A DNA stretch of 39,772 nt from assembly GCA_900752785.1 (NCBI GenBank), contig CAADWP010000135.1, positions 1-39,772 on the forward strand. The letters are read 5' to 3'. Below are positions 25,259 to 33,821 of the stretch, piece after piece (position 1 is the first letter of the stretch; each line of letters opens with the position of its first letter). Made by a program: the position numbers and the translations under genes. Origin of the DNA: an uncultured Ruminococcus sp. (GTDB lineage: Bacteria > Bacillota > Clostridia > Oscillospirales > Ruminococcaceae). The notes under the pieces were generated by a model that did no database searches, was not told where the DNA came from, and saw only the letters and a program-made list of their open reading frames with translations.

Positions 25259-26893
25259 TCATATAAAAGGATTGATATGATAAAGTTCTGCCGGTCTGCC
25301 GCCTGTTTCAATATGCTCAATTCTGATGCAGTGCATATCTTCAAGCAGTTCAACGGATTCAGTAAAGCTGCTATTGTCCGATATTGCTCTGCAAAGACGC
25401 TTTAACCTTGTTAATGCAATTACATTACATTCTATAGATCTCAACCGCTTAATAATATACCTCGCATTCTTTGTGATCTCGTCCTCGTCTGCTCCCCCGT
25501 CAAAAGCAAGCAATGCCTGATTTTCCGTCCAAATGCCGATATTCACCGCGTTCATAGCCGTCTGACCGTTGATAGGCTTGTCCGCTGAATGCTCACAGAG
25601 ATGAAGCAATCCTGCTATCTTCAAGACTTTTCCAAGCTGCTTGCTTGCGTATTCCTTCATGTTTTCAAAGATACCGCCGCTTTGCATTTTGGATTGAAGC
25701 ATATCGTGATAATCGTGAAATACACTGTAGCTCTCGCTGTCGTGAGTAAGCTTTACAGGCGTATCGTTCTTAGGCATTCTCAGCAGATTTGTGATAAGCT
25801 CGTCATACGCCTGTTGTACGTTTAGGGGGATATTCGTGCTTGTGTAGCTTTGATTTCCTGCGCGGCCATTCGGAAAGGCAAACAAGAAACGCTGCATAAG
25901 TCCCCTTCCCGAAAACTGGGGATTGCTCATAGTCTGTGAGAACTGCTGCGGCTGTGTCATAATGCCTATTGTCAAATATGGAGATTCAAGGGTTATATTC
26001 TCGGAAGTCCGTCTGAATATGGTATGCGGAGAACCGTCATAAGCCTTTAAGAATAAATTGATATTGCCCTGACCTCCGCTGTACATACCGGAAATAACGT
26101 CAAATACGCTTCCCTCATCGTCCATAACAGCCATACAGCCGCCTTGCTTTAACATTTCTGCCGAAAGAGCCTCCGGTGTCGTATCAGAGCAGGTAAGGCG
26201 CAATTCGTGGACTTCTTGAAGCTCGCAAAGCTCTCGGGTAAGCTCCTGAACTCGTTCCAGACTTGCATTTTTACCGGACATAGCATTCTGCTTCTGACGT
26301 TCGAGAAACAGCCGTTTGCTCTTGTATTCCTCAATGGCTCTGCAGTGAACCTCGTTGTATCTCCGCTGATACTCCTCAACAGGTCGGATAAGAGCCTTGT
26401 ATACTCCCGATTTACGCTCTCCGGGAGGAGCGACAGTCAGCGTGTAAAGGTTTATTGATTCCGTATAAGCGTTTGCAGGATAGGACACTATCGCCTTACC
26501 CTGCAAGCACAGCGACAGAACGGACAACATCGGCAATGCTATCATTGCACTGTCTACCTGTACGAAATCGCACACCGCGTTAAGATAGTCGCCGAGAACT
26601 TTCGGCAGGCAGCTTACGGGAAACGGCTGCAAAGCAACCTCTTTTTCAAAGCTCTGGGGAAGTTCCCAGAGTTCAGGTTCTCCAAATTCCTTTGCGGTGT
26701 TTTGAGCGATATTGTACACCTGCTCCTCGATGCCAAGCTCCCTTGCGGTATTCATCATTCCTGTGAACATCTCTGCCCGCTCTCTCATATCGCTTTTAAG
26801 CAAAACGGTTTCAACAAATCTCTGTGAACGAAATAGAAGCTGCTCGGCTGTCAATTTGGTTTCGTTTTTCTGCAAATCCTCACCGCCTTTCAT
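25259..26893 (-). CDS. DUF3987 (YfjI-like) putative replication/primase-associated ATPase
   Basis: Predicted 544-residue protein of the DUF3987 family, found in prophages, plasmids and integrative elements and thought to act in element replication. It has Walker A APPGERKSG (residues 155-163), a coiled-coil-like stretch (about 178-225), a Walker B-like AVMDDEGSVF, FSGRGLMQRFLFAFP, and a C-terminal helical region that resembles a winged helix. It is shorter than full primase-helicase fusions and no primase domain is seen. No integrase, relaxase or capsid gene is nearby, so this is a relic or minimal element. The start is uncertain: the ATG at 26893 overlaps a 23-codon frame upstream and has a weak site. 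Confidence 0.8.
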   Translation of the reverse strand: MKGGEDLQKNETKLTAEQLLFRSQRFVETVLLKSDMRERAEMFTGMMNTARELGIEEQVYNIAQNTAKEFGEPELWELPQSFEKEVALQPFPVSCLPKVLGDYLNAVCDFVQVDSAMIALPMLSVLSLCLQGKAIVSYPANAYTESINLYTLTVAPPGERKSGVYKALIRPVEEYQRRYNEVHCRAIEEYKSKRLFLERQKQNAMSGKNASLERVQELTRELCELQEVHELRLTCSDTTPEALSAEMLKQGGCMAVMDDEGSVFDVISGMYSGGQGNINLFLKAYDGSPHTIFRRTSENITLESPYLTIGIMTQPQQFSQTMSNPQFSGRGLMQRFLFAFPNGRAGNQSYTSTNIPLNVQQAYDELITNLLRMPKNDTPVKLTHDSESYSVFHDYHDMLQSKMQSGGIFENMKEYASKQLGKVLKIAGLLHLCEHSADKPINGQTAMNAVNIGIWTENQALLAFDGGADEDEITKNARYIIKRLRSIECNVIALTRLKRLCRAISDNSSFTESVELLEDMHCIRIEHIETGGRPAELYHINPFI

Positions 26894-26951
26894 AATTTGA
26901 CCGAGATCGGCTTAATATCGCCTCGGAGATGTTGTTTTTGTTTTCTTTCAT
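26880..26951 (-). CDS. Possible 23-residue leader peptide before the DUF3987 gene
   Basis: ATG at 26951 has a strong AAAGGAG site and reads 23 codons (basic, begins MKENKNN, ends SNYERR) to a TGA inside the start region of the DUF3987 gene, overlapping its ATG. A hairpin (CTTTCA with TGAAAG) ends in the ribosome binding site. It could couple translation of the large gene, or be the stump of a lost gene. Confidence 0.4.
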   Translation of the reverse strand: MKENKNNISEAILSRSRSNYERR

Positions 26952-27088
26952 AGCTTTTCAGCTCCTTTCACCTAAAGATGAAAGCAGACGTTTTTTAAAC
27001 GGAAAAGCATTGAATAACGAAAAAAGTTTACAAAAGGTTCATATTTATGCTTTTCAAGTTGTTTGACTATATAATCGGATAATAGAAA

Positions 27089-27115
27089 AGGGACTCTCCG
27101 CAAAGGAAAGTCCCT
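27089..27115 (-). terminator. Hairpin with T-tract on the minus strand
   Basis: AGGGACT/AGTCCCT plus an inner TCC/GGA, loop GCAAA. On the minus strand it is followed by TTTTCTATT. It would stop leftward transcription coming from the tRNA side before the DUF3987 gene. Confidence 0.6.
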
Positions 27116-27127
27116 AAATTTTATGCA

Positions 27128-27148
27128 TTAGTGCCCTGATAGTGCCCT
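27128..27148 (+). repeat. Tandem AGTGCCC motifs, right copy
   Basis: 21 bases identical, in direct orientation, to 25003-25023; it holds two AGTGCCC units 11 bp apart. It lies about 70 bases beyond the 3' end of tRNA-Thr. Confidence 0.65.
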
Positions 27149-27173
27149 AAAGATATTCATCAAAAATAAATAA

Positions 27174-27198
27174 GCACTCCCTCAATTCGAGAAAGTGC
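27174..27198 (-). terminator. Terminator of tRNA-Thr
   Basis: Stem GCACT with CTC paired to GAG with AGTGC, followed on the minus strand by TTATTTATTTTTG, 20 bases after the CCA end of the tRNA. Confidence 0.65.
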
Positions 27199-27218
27199 CT
27201 ATTTTGCGTCATTTGACA

Positions 27219-27294
27219 TGGAGCTGATGATCGGACTTGAACCGACGACCTACGCCTTACCAAGGCGTTGCGCTACCGACTGTGCCACATCAGC
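27219..27294 (-). tRNA. tRNA-Thr (anticodon GGT), CCA encoded
   Basis: A 76-nt cloverleaf: 7-bp acceptor stem GCTGATG/CATCAGC (27294-27288 with 27229-27223), discriminator T, encoded CCA (27221-27219). The anticodon stem ACGCC/GGCGT carries the loop TTGGTAA, so the anticodon is GGT, reading ACC and ACT threonine codons. T-loop GGTTCAAGTCC is standard. An element relic lies just past its 3' end, a common integration site. Confidence 0.97.
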
Positions 27295-27376
27295 ATCAAC
27301 AATAATTATTATACACTAAAAAAATGGATATGTCAAGGGTTAAAGATTAATTTTATTGAATTAACATAAGGAAAAC

Positions 27377-27405
27377 TTGACATTCAGATTTAATTATGCT
27401 ATTAT
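27377..27405 (+). promoter_or_regulatory. Promoter of the radical SAM gene
   Basis: TTGACA (27377-27382), 17-bp spacer, TATTAT (27400-27405). It lies inside the longer in-frame extension of the radical SAM frame, which argues for the downstream start at 27479. Confidence 0.75.
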
Positions 27406-27478
27406 AAAGAAAATAATGATTGGTTTTCGCCGCAAAAGAATATGCGGTGTTCCCTTAAAAAACAGGATGTGGCGGTTT

Positions 27479-28366
27479 ATGGAGACAGTTCCGGCAAAGA
27501 CGATCTTACAGCGCAATAAAAGCTCCGACTGGTTCGGGAACGACTATAATATGAATCTTTACCGCGGATGCTGTCATGGATGCATATATTGCGACAGCCG
27601 TTCGGAATGCTACCGAGTTGATAATTTCGATACCGTCCGTGCAAAGGAAAACGCGCTTGAAATACTTCGCGACGAGCTTCGGCGAAAAGTGCGGAAAGGC
27701 ATCATAGGAACGGGAGCTATGAGCGACCCGTACAATCCCTTTGAAAAGACTGAGCTTCTGACGCGGCATTCCCTTGAACTGATAAACGCATACGAATTTG
27801 GAATCACAGTAATTACAAAAAGTCCTCTGATAACCCGAGATATCGACGTATACAAGGATATCTCCGAGCACTCTCCGGTACTGTGCAAGATGACGATAAC
27901 GACAGCCGACGACGAGCTTTGCAGGCTTGTTGAACCAAACGCCGCGCCTGCTTCAGAAAGATTTGAGGCTCTTGCAAAAATGTCCGAAAGCGGATTGTTT
28001 ACAGGTATCACGCTTATGCCCGTACTGCCCTTTATCGAGGACAGCGAGGAGAATATACGAGCAATAGTACGTACCGCCCATGAATGCGGAGTACGATGCG
28101 TCTATCCATTTTTCGGAGTAACGCTAAGGACGAATCAGCGCGAATATTTTTTGAATAAGCTTGACGAGAAATTTCCTGATTCGGGTCTTCGGAAACGCTA
28201 CGAAAGCTTCTTCGGGAACAGTTACAAATGCGTAAGTCCAAACGTCAAACGGCTTTGGAGCACGTTCGTTTCGGAATGCGAACAATTCGGGATACTATAT
28301 AATATGAAGAGCATAATTTCCGCATATAAGGCAGGGTACGGAAATATGCAGCTTTCATTTTTCTGA
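27479..28366 (+). CDS. Radical SAM protein of the SplB-like (spore photoproduct lyase-related) group
   Basis: Predicted 295-residue protein binding a [4Fe-4S] cluster through C31, C35 and C38 (CxxxCxxC inside GCCHGCIYC). The N-terminus METVPAKTIL...DWFGNDYNMNLYRG, then GAMSDPYNPFE and ITLMPVLPFIEDSEENI, is characteristic of a widespread uncharacterised clostridial family related to spore photoproduct lyase. The start at 27479 is chosen because family members begin there and the promoter lies upstream of it; an ATG 12 bases earlier is also possible. It lies 14 bases before the next gene, so they form an operon. The substrate is unknown. Confidence 0.88.
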   Translation: METVPAKTILQRNKSSDWFGNDYNMNLYRGCCHGCIYCDSRSECYRVDNFDTVRAKENALEILRDELRRKVRKGIIGTGAMSDPYNPFEKTELLTRHSLELINAYEFGITVITKSPLITRDIDVYKDISEHSPVLCKMTITTADDELCRLVEPNAAPASERFEALAKMSESGLFTGITLMPVLPFIEDSEENIRAIVRTAHECGVRCVYPFFGVTLRTNQREYFLNKLDEKFPDSGLRKRYESFFGNSYKCVSPNVKRLWSTFVSECEQFGILYNMKSIISAYKAGYGNMQLSFF

Positions 28367-28380
28367 GGAGGGCAGGCAGG

Positions 28381-29229
28381 ATGAATAAAAATTTTAATCA
28401 GCCGATGACGAAAAGACTGTTTATTATATATATCGTCGAATCTATCGTTCTTCCTCCCGTCATGTTCAAGTTCCTTTTCCCAAATATCCCCATAATATTT
28501 GCGCCGATACTGTCTGCCGTAATGGTCGCATACATCGTTTACGCATACCGCCGTGAGAAAAAAGCTGATGTTAAAGCTGAATCCCAAAAAGAATCCTTTA
28601 TGGACGACAGCTATTTCCGATGTGCGGAATGGCGTGAAAAATATCTCAAATACCGAATGAAGCACGAATTTGAAAAGCCAAAACGCGCCGGCATGAAAGC
28701 CGATCTTACCGAACGCTACTGCAAAATGGCGTCGCTCCCGATAACGCTGTTTGGATTACTTATGCTTGCCGGCTTATGCTGCGGAATTATGGCAGGGCAG
28801 GCTACGGCGTTTCTGCTTGTCGGAGGAATCCTCGTCAGCGCGCTTATTATCTATGTGGGAGCTGAAAAATTCCTTGCATTACCGGTTAAGAAGCTCTATT
28901 CGCGCAGTGATATTGATATCGGCGAGGTCGAAAATTCATACGAAAACGGACAGATGCTCACCCATAAGCACAGCGGTATAAATATCGGCTCGGACTACAC
29001 GGTGATATACGGCGAAAAATCGGTCGATGTTGTGCGAAACAGCGATATACGGTCGGTCACGCGCCACATAACGCGCCTTAAACATTATCAGGACACTCTC
29101 TATGCCGGCGAAGAATATATCCATAAGCTCCGCATTGACGCGGACAGGGAATATTTTGCCGAGCTTAACGAATATCAGGTCGAAATGGCAATAAACGAGC
29201 TTGACCATAATAATCAGATAGTTACATAA
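28381..29229 (+). CDS. Uncharacterised membrane protein with a YcxB/PH-like C-terminal domain
   Basis: Predicted 282-residue protein that I do not recognise as a named family. Two helices near the N-terminus (about 12-31 and 34-54), a charged cytoplasmic linker (about 55-115), two more helices (about 117-137 and 140-160), and a C-terminal cytoplasmic domain (about 185-275) of short strands ending in an amphipathic helix, similar in outline to bacterial PH/YcxB-like domains. Ribosome binding site GGAGG. Probably co-transcribed with the radical SAM gene. Confidence 0.6.
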   Translation: MNKNFNQPMTKRLFIIYIVESIVLPPVMFKFLFPNIPIIFAPILSAVMVAYIVYAYRREKKADVKAESQKESFMDDSYFRCAEWREKYLKYRMKHEFEKPKRAGMKADLTERYCKMASLPITLFGLLMLAGLCCGIMAGQATAFLLVGGILVSALIIYVGAEKFLALPVKKLYSRSDIDIGEVENSYENGQMLTHKHSGINIGSDYTVIYGEKSVDVVRNSDIRSVTRHITRLKHYQDTLYAGEEYIHKLRIDADREYFAELNEYQVEMAINELDHNNQIVT

Positions 29230-29258
29230 ATTGTACTAAATGAAAGGTTGTGATATAC

Positions 29259-29306
29259 ATGAGATCGCCCGACGATTTCATTGTTTACGGTAGCAGAAAT
29301 AATTAA
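29259..29306 (+). CDS. Possible 15-residue leader peptide before tyrS
   Basis: ATG at 29259 after AAAGG, 15 codons with a single tyrosine codon (FIVYG), TAA at 29304-29306. It overlaps a weak promoter candidate for tyrS (TTTACG 29284-29289, TACAAT 29307-29312). There is no terminator or T-box-like structure in the 108-bp gap, so a role in attenuation is unlikely. Confidence 0.2.
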   Translation: MRSPDDFIVYGSRNN

Positions 29307-29337
29307 TACAATTAATCAACATAAAGGAGAAAAAATA

Positions 29338-30555
29338 ATGACTACTTTTGAAGAACTTAAAAGACGCGGTCTGCTTGCACAGCTTACCGACGAAAAGGAA
29401 ATAGAGGAGCTTGTAAATGCAGGCAAGGCAACATTTTATATCGGATTTGATCCCACTGCCGACAGCCTCCATGTTGGTCATTTTATGGCGCTTTGCCTTA
29501 TGAAGCGTCTGCAAATGGCAGGAAACAAGCCGATCGTGCTTATCGGCGGCGGAACGGCTATGATCGGCGATCCCTCGGGCAAAACCGATATGCGAAAGAT
29601 GATGACCCCCGAAACTATTCAGCATAACGTTGACTGCTTCAAGAAGCAGATGAGCCGTTTTATCGACTTTTCCGAGGACAAGGCTATTATCGTGAATAAT
29701 GCCGACTGGCTCATGAATCTCAACTATATCGAGCTTCTCCGCGATGTCGGCGCGCATTTCAGCGTCAACAGAATGCTTTCCCACGAGTGCTACAAGCAGA
29801 GAATGGAACGCGGTCTGACTTTCCTCGAGTTTAACTATATGATAATGCAGAGCTACGATTTCATGGAGCTTTACACGAAATACGGCTGTAATATGCAGTT
29901 CGGCGGCGACGATCAGTGGGCAAATATGCTCGGCGGTACGGAGCTTATCCGCCGCAAGCTTGGCAAGGACGCTTACGCTATGACGATCACGCTTCTGCTC
30001 AATTCCGAGGGCAAGAAAATGGGCAAAACGGAAAAGGGCGCAGTATGGCTCGACCCTCAGAAAACGACTCCCTACGAATTCTTCCAGTACTGGAGAAACG
30101 TTGCCGACGCGGACGTTATCAAATGCCTGAAAATGCTGACATTCGTTCCCGTCGAGCAGATCGAGGAAATGGAAAAAACTATGGAGGGCGCGCAATTCAA
30201 CGCCGCAAAGGAGCTTCTTGCATACGAGCTTACAAAGCTTGTTCACGGCGACGAGGAAGCGGATAAGGCGCGCGAAGCTTCAAGAGCGCTTTTCGGCGGA
30301 AGCGGCTCTGATGAAAATATGCCTGCCGCAGAAATTTCTTCCGACGAGCTTCAAGACGGCTCTATGGGAATCCTTACGATCCTCGTCAAGGCAGAGCTTG
30401 CCCCGTCGATATCCGAGGCTCGCCGACTGGTCCAGCAGGGCGGTATTACCGTGAATGACGAGAAAATTACCGATCCCAAGGCAATTATAAAGCTCGAGGG
30501 TGACATTATCGTCCGAAAGGGCAAAAAAGCTTTCAAGAAAGTTATTGTAAAATAA
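29338..30555 (+). CDS. tyrS: Tyrosyl-tRNA synthetase
   Basis: Predicted 405-residue class I aminoacyl-tRNA synthetase charging tRNA-Tyr. The Rossmann catalytic domain has the HIGH-type motif HVGH (within [12 protein letters not shown]), the tyrosine-binding [15 protein letters not shown] block, [12 protein letters not shown], and the KMSKS-type KMGKT. A C-terminal S4 RNA-binding domain spans about residues 340-400 ([17 protein letters not shown]). Length is standard. The ATG at 29338 has AAAGGAG upstream; an in-frame extension to 29281 is less likely. Followed by a strong terminator. Confidence 0.97.
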   Translation: MTTFEELKRRGLLAQLTDEKEIEELVNAGKATFYIGFDPTADSLHVGHFMALCLMKRLQMAGNKPIVLIGGGTAMIGDPSGKTDMRKMMTPETIQHNVDCFKKQMSRFIDFSEDKAIIVNNADWLMNLNYIELLRDVGAHFSVNRMLSHECYKQRMERGLTFLEFNYMIMQSYDFMELYTKYGCNMQFGGDDQWANMLGGTELIRRKLGKDAYAMTITLLLNSEGKKMGKTEKGAVWLDPQKTTPYEFFQYWRNVADADVIKCLKMLTFVPVEQIEEMEKTMEGAQFNAAKELLAYELTKLVHGDEEADKAREASRALFGGSGSDENMPAAEISSDELQDGSMGILTILVKAELAPSISEARRLVQQGGITVNDEKITDPKAIIKLEGDIIVRKGKKAFKKVIVK

Positions 30556-30564
30556 GATAAAATA

Positions 30565-30596
30565 AGGGCAAGTAATCCTTGCCCTTTATTTTTTAT
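30565..30596. terminator. Bidirectional terminator between tyrS and copA
   Basis: Stem AGGGCAAG/CTTGCCCT (30565-30572 with 30578-30585), loop TAATC, T-rich tract on both strands. It serves two convergent genes. Confidence 0.85.
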
Positions 30597-33124
30597 TCAA
30601 TTCCAACCACTTCGTATCCGGCGTCTGTCACTGTCTTTACAAGTACGTCATCGGCTATCTCCTTGGAAAGCTCGATATATGCGCATTTGTCGTCAAGCGA
30701 AACCTCAGCGGAAACACCGTCGACAGCGTTCAGCAGCTTTGTTACTGTACCTGTACAGTGACTGCACATCATGCCGTTGATTTTCATGACCTTTTTCATT
30801 TCACTCACCTGCCCTTCATTAATCGGCAGCTCTGCCGCCGCATTTTTTTCTGTATCGGAACTTTTAGCGGTCTTGAACAGATTTAGCCTCAGTGCGTTCG
30901 TCACAACGCATACAGAACTAAGACTCATTGCAGCCGCACCAAACATTGGATTAAGCTGCCAACCGAATATCGGGTAGAAAATGCCTGCCGCCAAAGGGAT
31001 TCCCAGCGTATTATAGATAAGCGCCCAGAAAAGATTTTGTCTGATATTGCGCATAGTCGCTTTGCTCAGACGAACAGCCTCCGCAGCATCCCTCAGATCG
31101 CTTTTCATAAGCACGATATCTGCCGATTCTATAGCAATATCCTGACCTGCACCAATAGCGATTCCGACATCGGCTGCGGCAAGTGCGGGAGCGTCATTTA
31201 TGCCGTCGCCGATCATTGCCACCCTCTCGCCGCGTCTCTGCATTTCTTTTATAATTTTTGTCTTGTCCTCCGGCATAAGCTCCGAATGGACCTCGTCGAT
31301 TCCAAGCTGACGGCGTATTACTTCCGCTGTTTTAGAATTATCTCCCGTCAGCATTACGGTTTTTATGCCCATACTTTTCAGAGAAGCGACCGCCTCCTCA
31401 GATGTTCCTTTTATCGGATCGGCTACTGTAATAATACCCTTAAACGCCCCGTCAATTGAAACATACAGCGGTATACCGCCTTCCTCAGCTCCCCGCTCAG
31501 CCGATGCGGTCAAAGCCGAAACGTTAATATTATTTTGTTTCATGATACGTCTGTTGCCTATTATCACTTTTCTGCCTTCAACAATTCCGGATATTCCTCC
31601 TCCGGGAGTTTCGCTGTAATCCGAACAAGATCTCGGTTCGATATTCATTTCCGTACAAAAGTCCGTAACGGCTTTTGCAAGAGGATGAGAAGAATTTGCC
31701 TCGACCGAACCTGTCAGCATCAGTAACTCAACCTCTTTAATATCGACGGCTGAAACGCTTTTCACTTTCGGCTTTCCTTCCGTACAGGTACCTGTTTTGT
31801 CTAATACCGCCGCAGTGATACGATGTACCGTTTCAAGACTTTCGGCAGACTTTATGAGAATTCCGTTGCGCGCTCCCATACCCGTACCGACCATTATTGC
31901 TGTAGGAGTAGCTAATCCTAAAGAACACGGACAGGATATAACAAGCACAGAGATCGCAGCTTTAAGAGCGCTTGCAAAATTCCCGGTCGTAAGCATCCAT
32001 ATTACAGCAGAGAGCAGAGCGATCCCTATAACTATAGGGACAAAAATTCCGCTGATCTTATCCGCAAGCCTTGCTATCGGAGCTTTTGAAGCGGAAGCTT
32101 CTTCAACAAGTTCAATTATTCCGGAAAGAGTCGAATCCTTTTCTGTTTTATCGCAGCGGCATTTAGCAAATCCTCCCGATGATACCGATGCGCTCATAAG
32201 CTTGTCTCCGACAGTTTTTTCAACGGGAATACTCTCGCCCGTAAGAGCCGACTGGTCAACGGAACATCTTCCCTCGATAATCGTGCCGTCGCAGGGAACG
32301 GAAGCTCCTGCTCTGAGAACAAAAATCTCCCCCACAGCAATATCCGAGGCAGCAATTTCAGTTTCCACACCGTCACGAAGTACGACCGCTGTCTTTGGAG
32401 CAAGATCCATAAGCTTTCCGATAGCCTCCGAGGTTTTTCCCTTGCTTTTGGCTTCAAGATATTTTCCAACGGTTATAAGCGTTAGTATCATACCGCAGGA
32501 TTCATAATAAAGGTTCATCATATAGCCATGAGCCGCTGAAAAGTCTCCCCTGCCAATATAATAAGACATCATGTATGTGCCATAAACGCTGTAAATAAAT
32601 GCCGCGGCAGCTCCAAGCGCAATAAGGCTGTCCATATTCGGCGCACGATGCAGCAAATTGCGGAATCCGTTGCGAAAAAAGTGAAAATTAAGCCCGATTA
32701 TAGGAACAGTAAGCAGAAGCTGCGTCAAAACGAACAGCATCATATTTTTCTGTCCAATAAAAATCGGCGGCATTGGAGCATTCACCATATGTCCCATACA
32801 GATATAAAAAAGCGGTACAAGAAATCCGACGGAAAGCCAAAGACGCCGCTTCATAATTTTAAAATGCTCATCCACGGCATCGGGAGCATCGTTTTTTTTC
32901 GCATTTTCTCCGCCGTTTTCGGACGCACCGTAGCCTGCATTTTTCACAGCCTCTATTATTTGTGATATACTTGTCTTAGCTTCATCAAATTCAGTCTGCA
33001 TAGAATTTTGCAGCAAATTCACATTTACAGACGTCACTCCGTTAACGGCTCCGACTGCCTTTTCAACGTGAGCCTGACAAGCGGAACAAGTCATTCCGGT
33101 AATATTAAACTTCTTTTTTTGCAT
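30593..33124 (-). CDS. copA: Copper-exporting P1B-type ATPase with N- and C-terminal metal-binding domains
   Basis: Predicted 843-residue P-type ATPase exporting Cu(I). It has an N-terminal heavy-metal-associated domain with GMTCSAC (10-16), membrane helices, the CPC ion-binding motif (398-400), the phosphorylated D442 in DKTGT, the HP motif NSSHPLAKA, and the hinge GDGINDAPA (from G639). After the last membrane helices there is a second metal-binding domain with CSHC (C787, C790) at the extreme C-terminus, resembling a fused CopZ chaperone; most CopA proteins carry such domains only at the N-terminus. It follows csoR by 13 bases and shares its promoter. Confidence 0.96.
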   Translation of the reverse strand: MQKKKFNITGMTCSACQAHVEKAVGAVNGVTSVNVNLLQNSMQTEFDEAKTSISQIIEAVKNAGYGASENGGENAKKNDAPDAVDEHFKIMKRRLWLSVGFLVPLFYICMGHMVNAPMPPIFIGQKNMMLFVLTQLLLTVPIIGLNFHFFRNGFRNLLHRAPNMDSLIALGAAAAFIYSVYGTYMMSYYIGRGDFSAAHGYMMNLYYESCGMILTLITVGKYLEAKSKGKTSEAIGKLMDLAPKTAVVLRDGVETEIAASDIAVGEIFVLRAGASVPCDGTIIEGRCSVDQSALTGESIPVEKTVGDKLMSASVSSGGFAKCRCDKTEKDSTLSGIIELVEEASASKAPIARLADKISGIFVPIVIGIALLSAVIWMLTTGNFASALKAAISVLVISCPCSLGLATPTAIMVGTGMGARNGILIKSAESLETVHRITAAVLDKTGTCTEGKPKVKSVSAVDIKEVELLMLTGSVEANSSHPLAKAVTDFCTEMNIEPRSCSDYSETPGGGISGIVEGRKVIIGNRRIMKQNNINVSALTASAERGAEEGGIPLYVSIDGAFKGIITVADPIKGTSEEAVASLKSMGIKTVMLTGDNSKTAEVIRRQLGIDEVHSELMPEDKTKIIKEMQRRGERVAMIGDGINDAPALAAADVGIAIGAGQDIAIESADIVLMKSDLRDAAEAVRLSKATMRNIRQNLFWALIYNTLGIPLAAGIFYPIFGWQLNPMFGAAAMSLSSVCVVTNALRLNLFKTAKSSDTEKNAAAELPINEGQVSEMKKVMKINGMMCSHCTGTVTKLLNAVDGVSAEVSLDDKCAYIELSKEIADDVLVKTVTDAGYEVVGIE

Positions 33125-33137
33125 GAAATCTCACCTG

Positions 33138-33443
33138 CTATTTTAATTTTTTTATAAGCTCCATTGCTTCTTCCATAACTTTATTATTACCATTCTGAAC
33201 CTGTTCAACCACACAAGTTTTCATATGCTCCTCAAGAATGATATAACCGACGCTTTTCAGCGCGCTCTCAGCTGCGGCGATCTGTGTGAGAATATCTCCG
33301 CAGTAACGGTTATCGTCAAGCATTTTTCCTATCCCGTTAAGCTGACCAATAATACGGCTTATGCGGTTTTTTAAAAGTTTAAGCTCTTTATCGCCTCTCG
33401 GAGTATGCTTATATTGACAGCAGAGATCTGATCTATTATTCAT
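33138..33443 (-). CDS. csoR: Copper-sensing repressor CsoR
   Basis: Predicted 101-residue DUF156 all-helical repressor. The Cu(I) ligands of the C-H-C set are visible as the Cys of RYCGDIL and the His and Cys of EEHMKTCV. The N-terminal R-I-x-R-I-x-G-Q-L-x-G-I helix is conserved. The ATG at 33443 has GGAG upstream; the frame continues upstream to 33563 through the promoter, which rules that start out. It is the first gene of the csoR-copA operon and has its operator directly downstream of the -10, so it should be autoregulated. Confidence 0.94.
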   Translation of the reverse strand: MNNRSDLCCQYKHTPRGDKELKLLKNRISRIIGQLNGIGKMLDDNRYCGDILTQIAAAESALKSVGYIILEEHMKTCVVEQVQNGNNKVMEEAMELIKKLK

Positions 33444-33482
33444 AATATATCTCCGTATTTTAAAATATTTTGACGCAAACAA

Positions 33483-33502
33483 AATACCCCTATAGGGTAT
33501 TT
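33483..33502. promoter_or_regulatory. CsoR operator
   Basis: Dyad with ATACCCC and GGGTAT halves around TATA, the C/G-tract pattern typical of CsoR sites. It covers the expected transcription start of the promoter at 33505-33533. Confidence 0.8.
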
Positions 33503-33504
33503 TT

Positions 33505-33533
33505 ATTATACATCTCCAATAGCTTTTTGTCAA
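33505..33533 (-). promoter_or_regulatory. Promoter of csoR-copA
   Basis: Minus strand: TTGACA (33533-33528), 17-bp spacer, TATAAT (33510-33505), with the operator immediately after the -10. Confidence 0.9.
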
Positions 33534-33594
33534 GAGAAAGAATAAAAGTTTTTTGAAAGCCAATTGTTAACATAATGAAATTATTATTTATCTC

Positions 33595-33623
33595 TTGACA
33601 TTTTTATTGTAAAAGCGTATAAC
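33595..33623 (+). promoter_or_regulatory. Distal promoter of the secreted-peptide operon
   Basis: TTGACA (33595-33600), 17-bp spacer, TATAAC (33618-33623). It would give a leader of about 190 bases that includes the 24-bp palindrome. Confidence 0.6.
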
Positions 33624-33679
33624 AATTAAACATGTCAATTATTACTTAATTGCTTAATTATATCAACAAACTAAAAGCG

Positions 33680-33703
33680 ATATTTGTTTAATTAAACAAA
33701 TAT
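33680..33703. promoter_or_regulatory. 24-bp perfect palindrome upstream of the proximal promoter
   Basis: Half-site ATATTTGTTTAA followed by its exact complement. It shares the core TTAATTAA with the palindrome at 33760-33775. Possible operator or activator site. Confidence 0.6.
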
Positions 33704-33726
33704 TTTATGAAATGCAAAAAAAGGTA

Positions 33727-33755
33727 TTTACAAAATAATAAATTCATAGTATTAT
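33727..33755 (+). promoter_or_regulatory. Proximal promoter of the secreted-peptide operon
   Basis: TTTACA (33727-33732), 17-bp spacer, TATTAT (33750-33755). Confidence 0.65.
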
Positions 33756-33759
33756 ATAA

Positions 33760-33775
33760 ACAGTTAATTAACTGT
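33760..33775. promoter_or_regulatory. 16-bp perfect palindrome at the expected transcription start
   Basis: ACAGTTAATTAACTGT directly after the -10 of the proximal promoter, where a bound repressor would block transcription. Confidence 0.6.
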
Positions 33776-33821
33776 ATACATTTTCTTAACTTATTCTTAA
33801 AAACAAAAATGGAGGTCAATT

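Noticed and set aside
29230..29337. T-box or attenuator upstream of tyrS
   Set aside because: Only 108 bp are available, with no T-box sequence, no specifier-loop fold and no terminator; just a doubtful 15-codon frame with one Tyr codon.
29278..30246. 322-codon open frame on the minus strand across tyrS
   Set aside because: It is the antisense shadow of tyrS, with His- and Leu-rich low-complexity translation, no family motif and no ribosome binding site.
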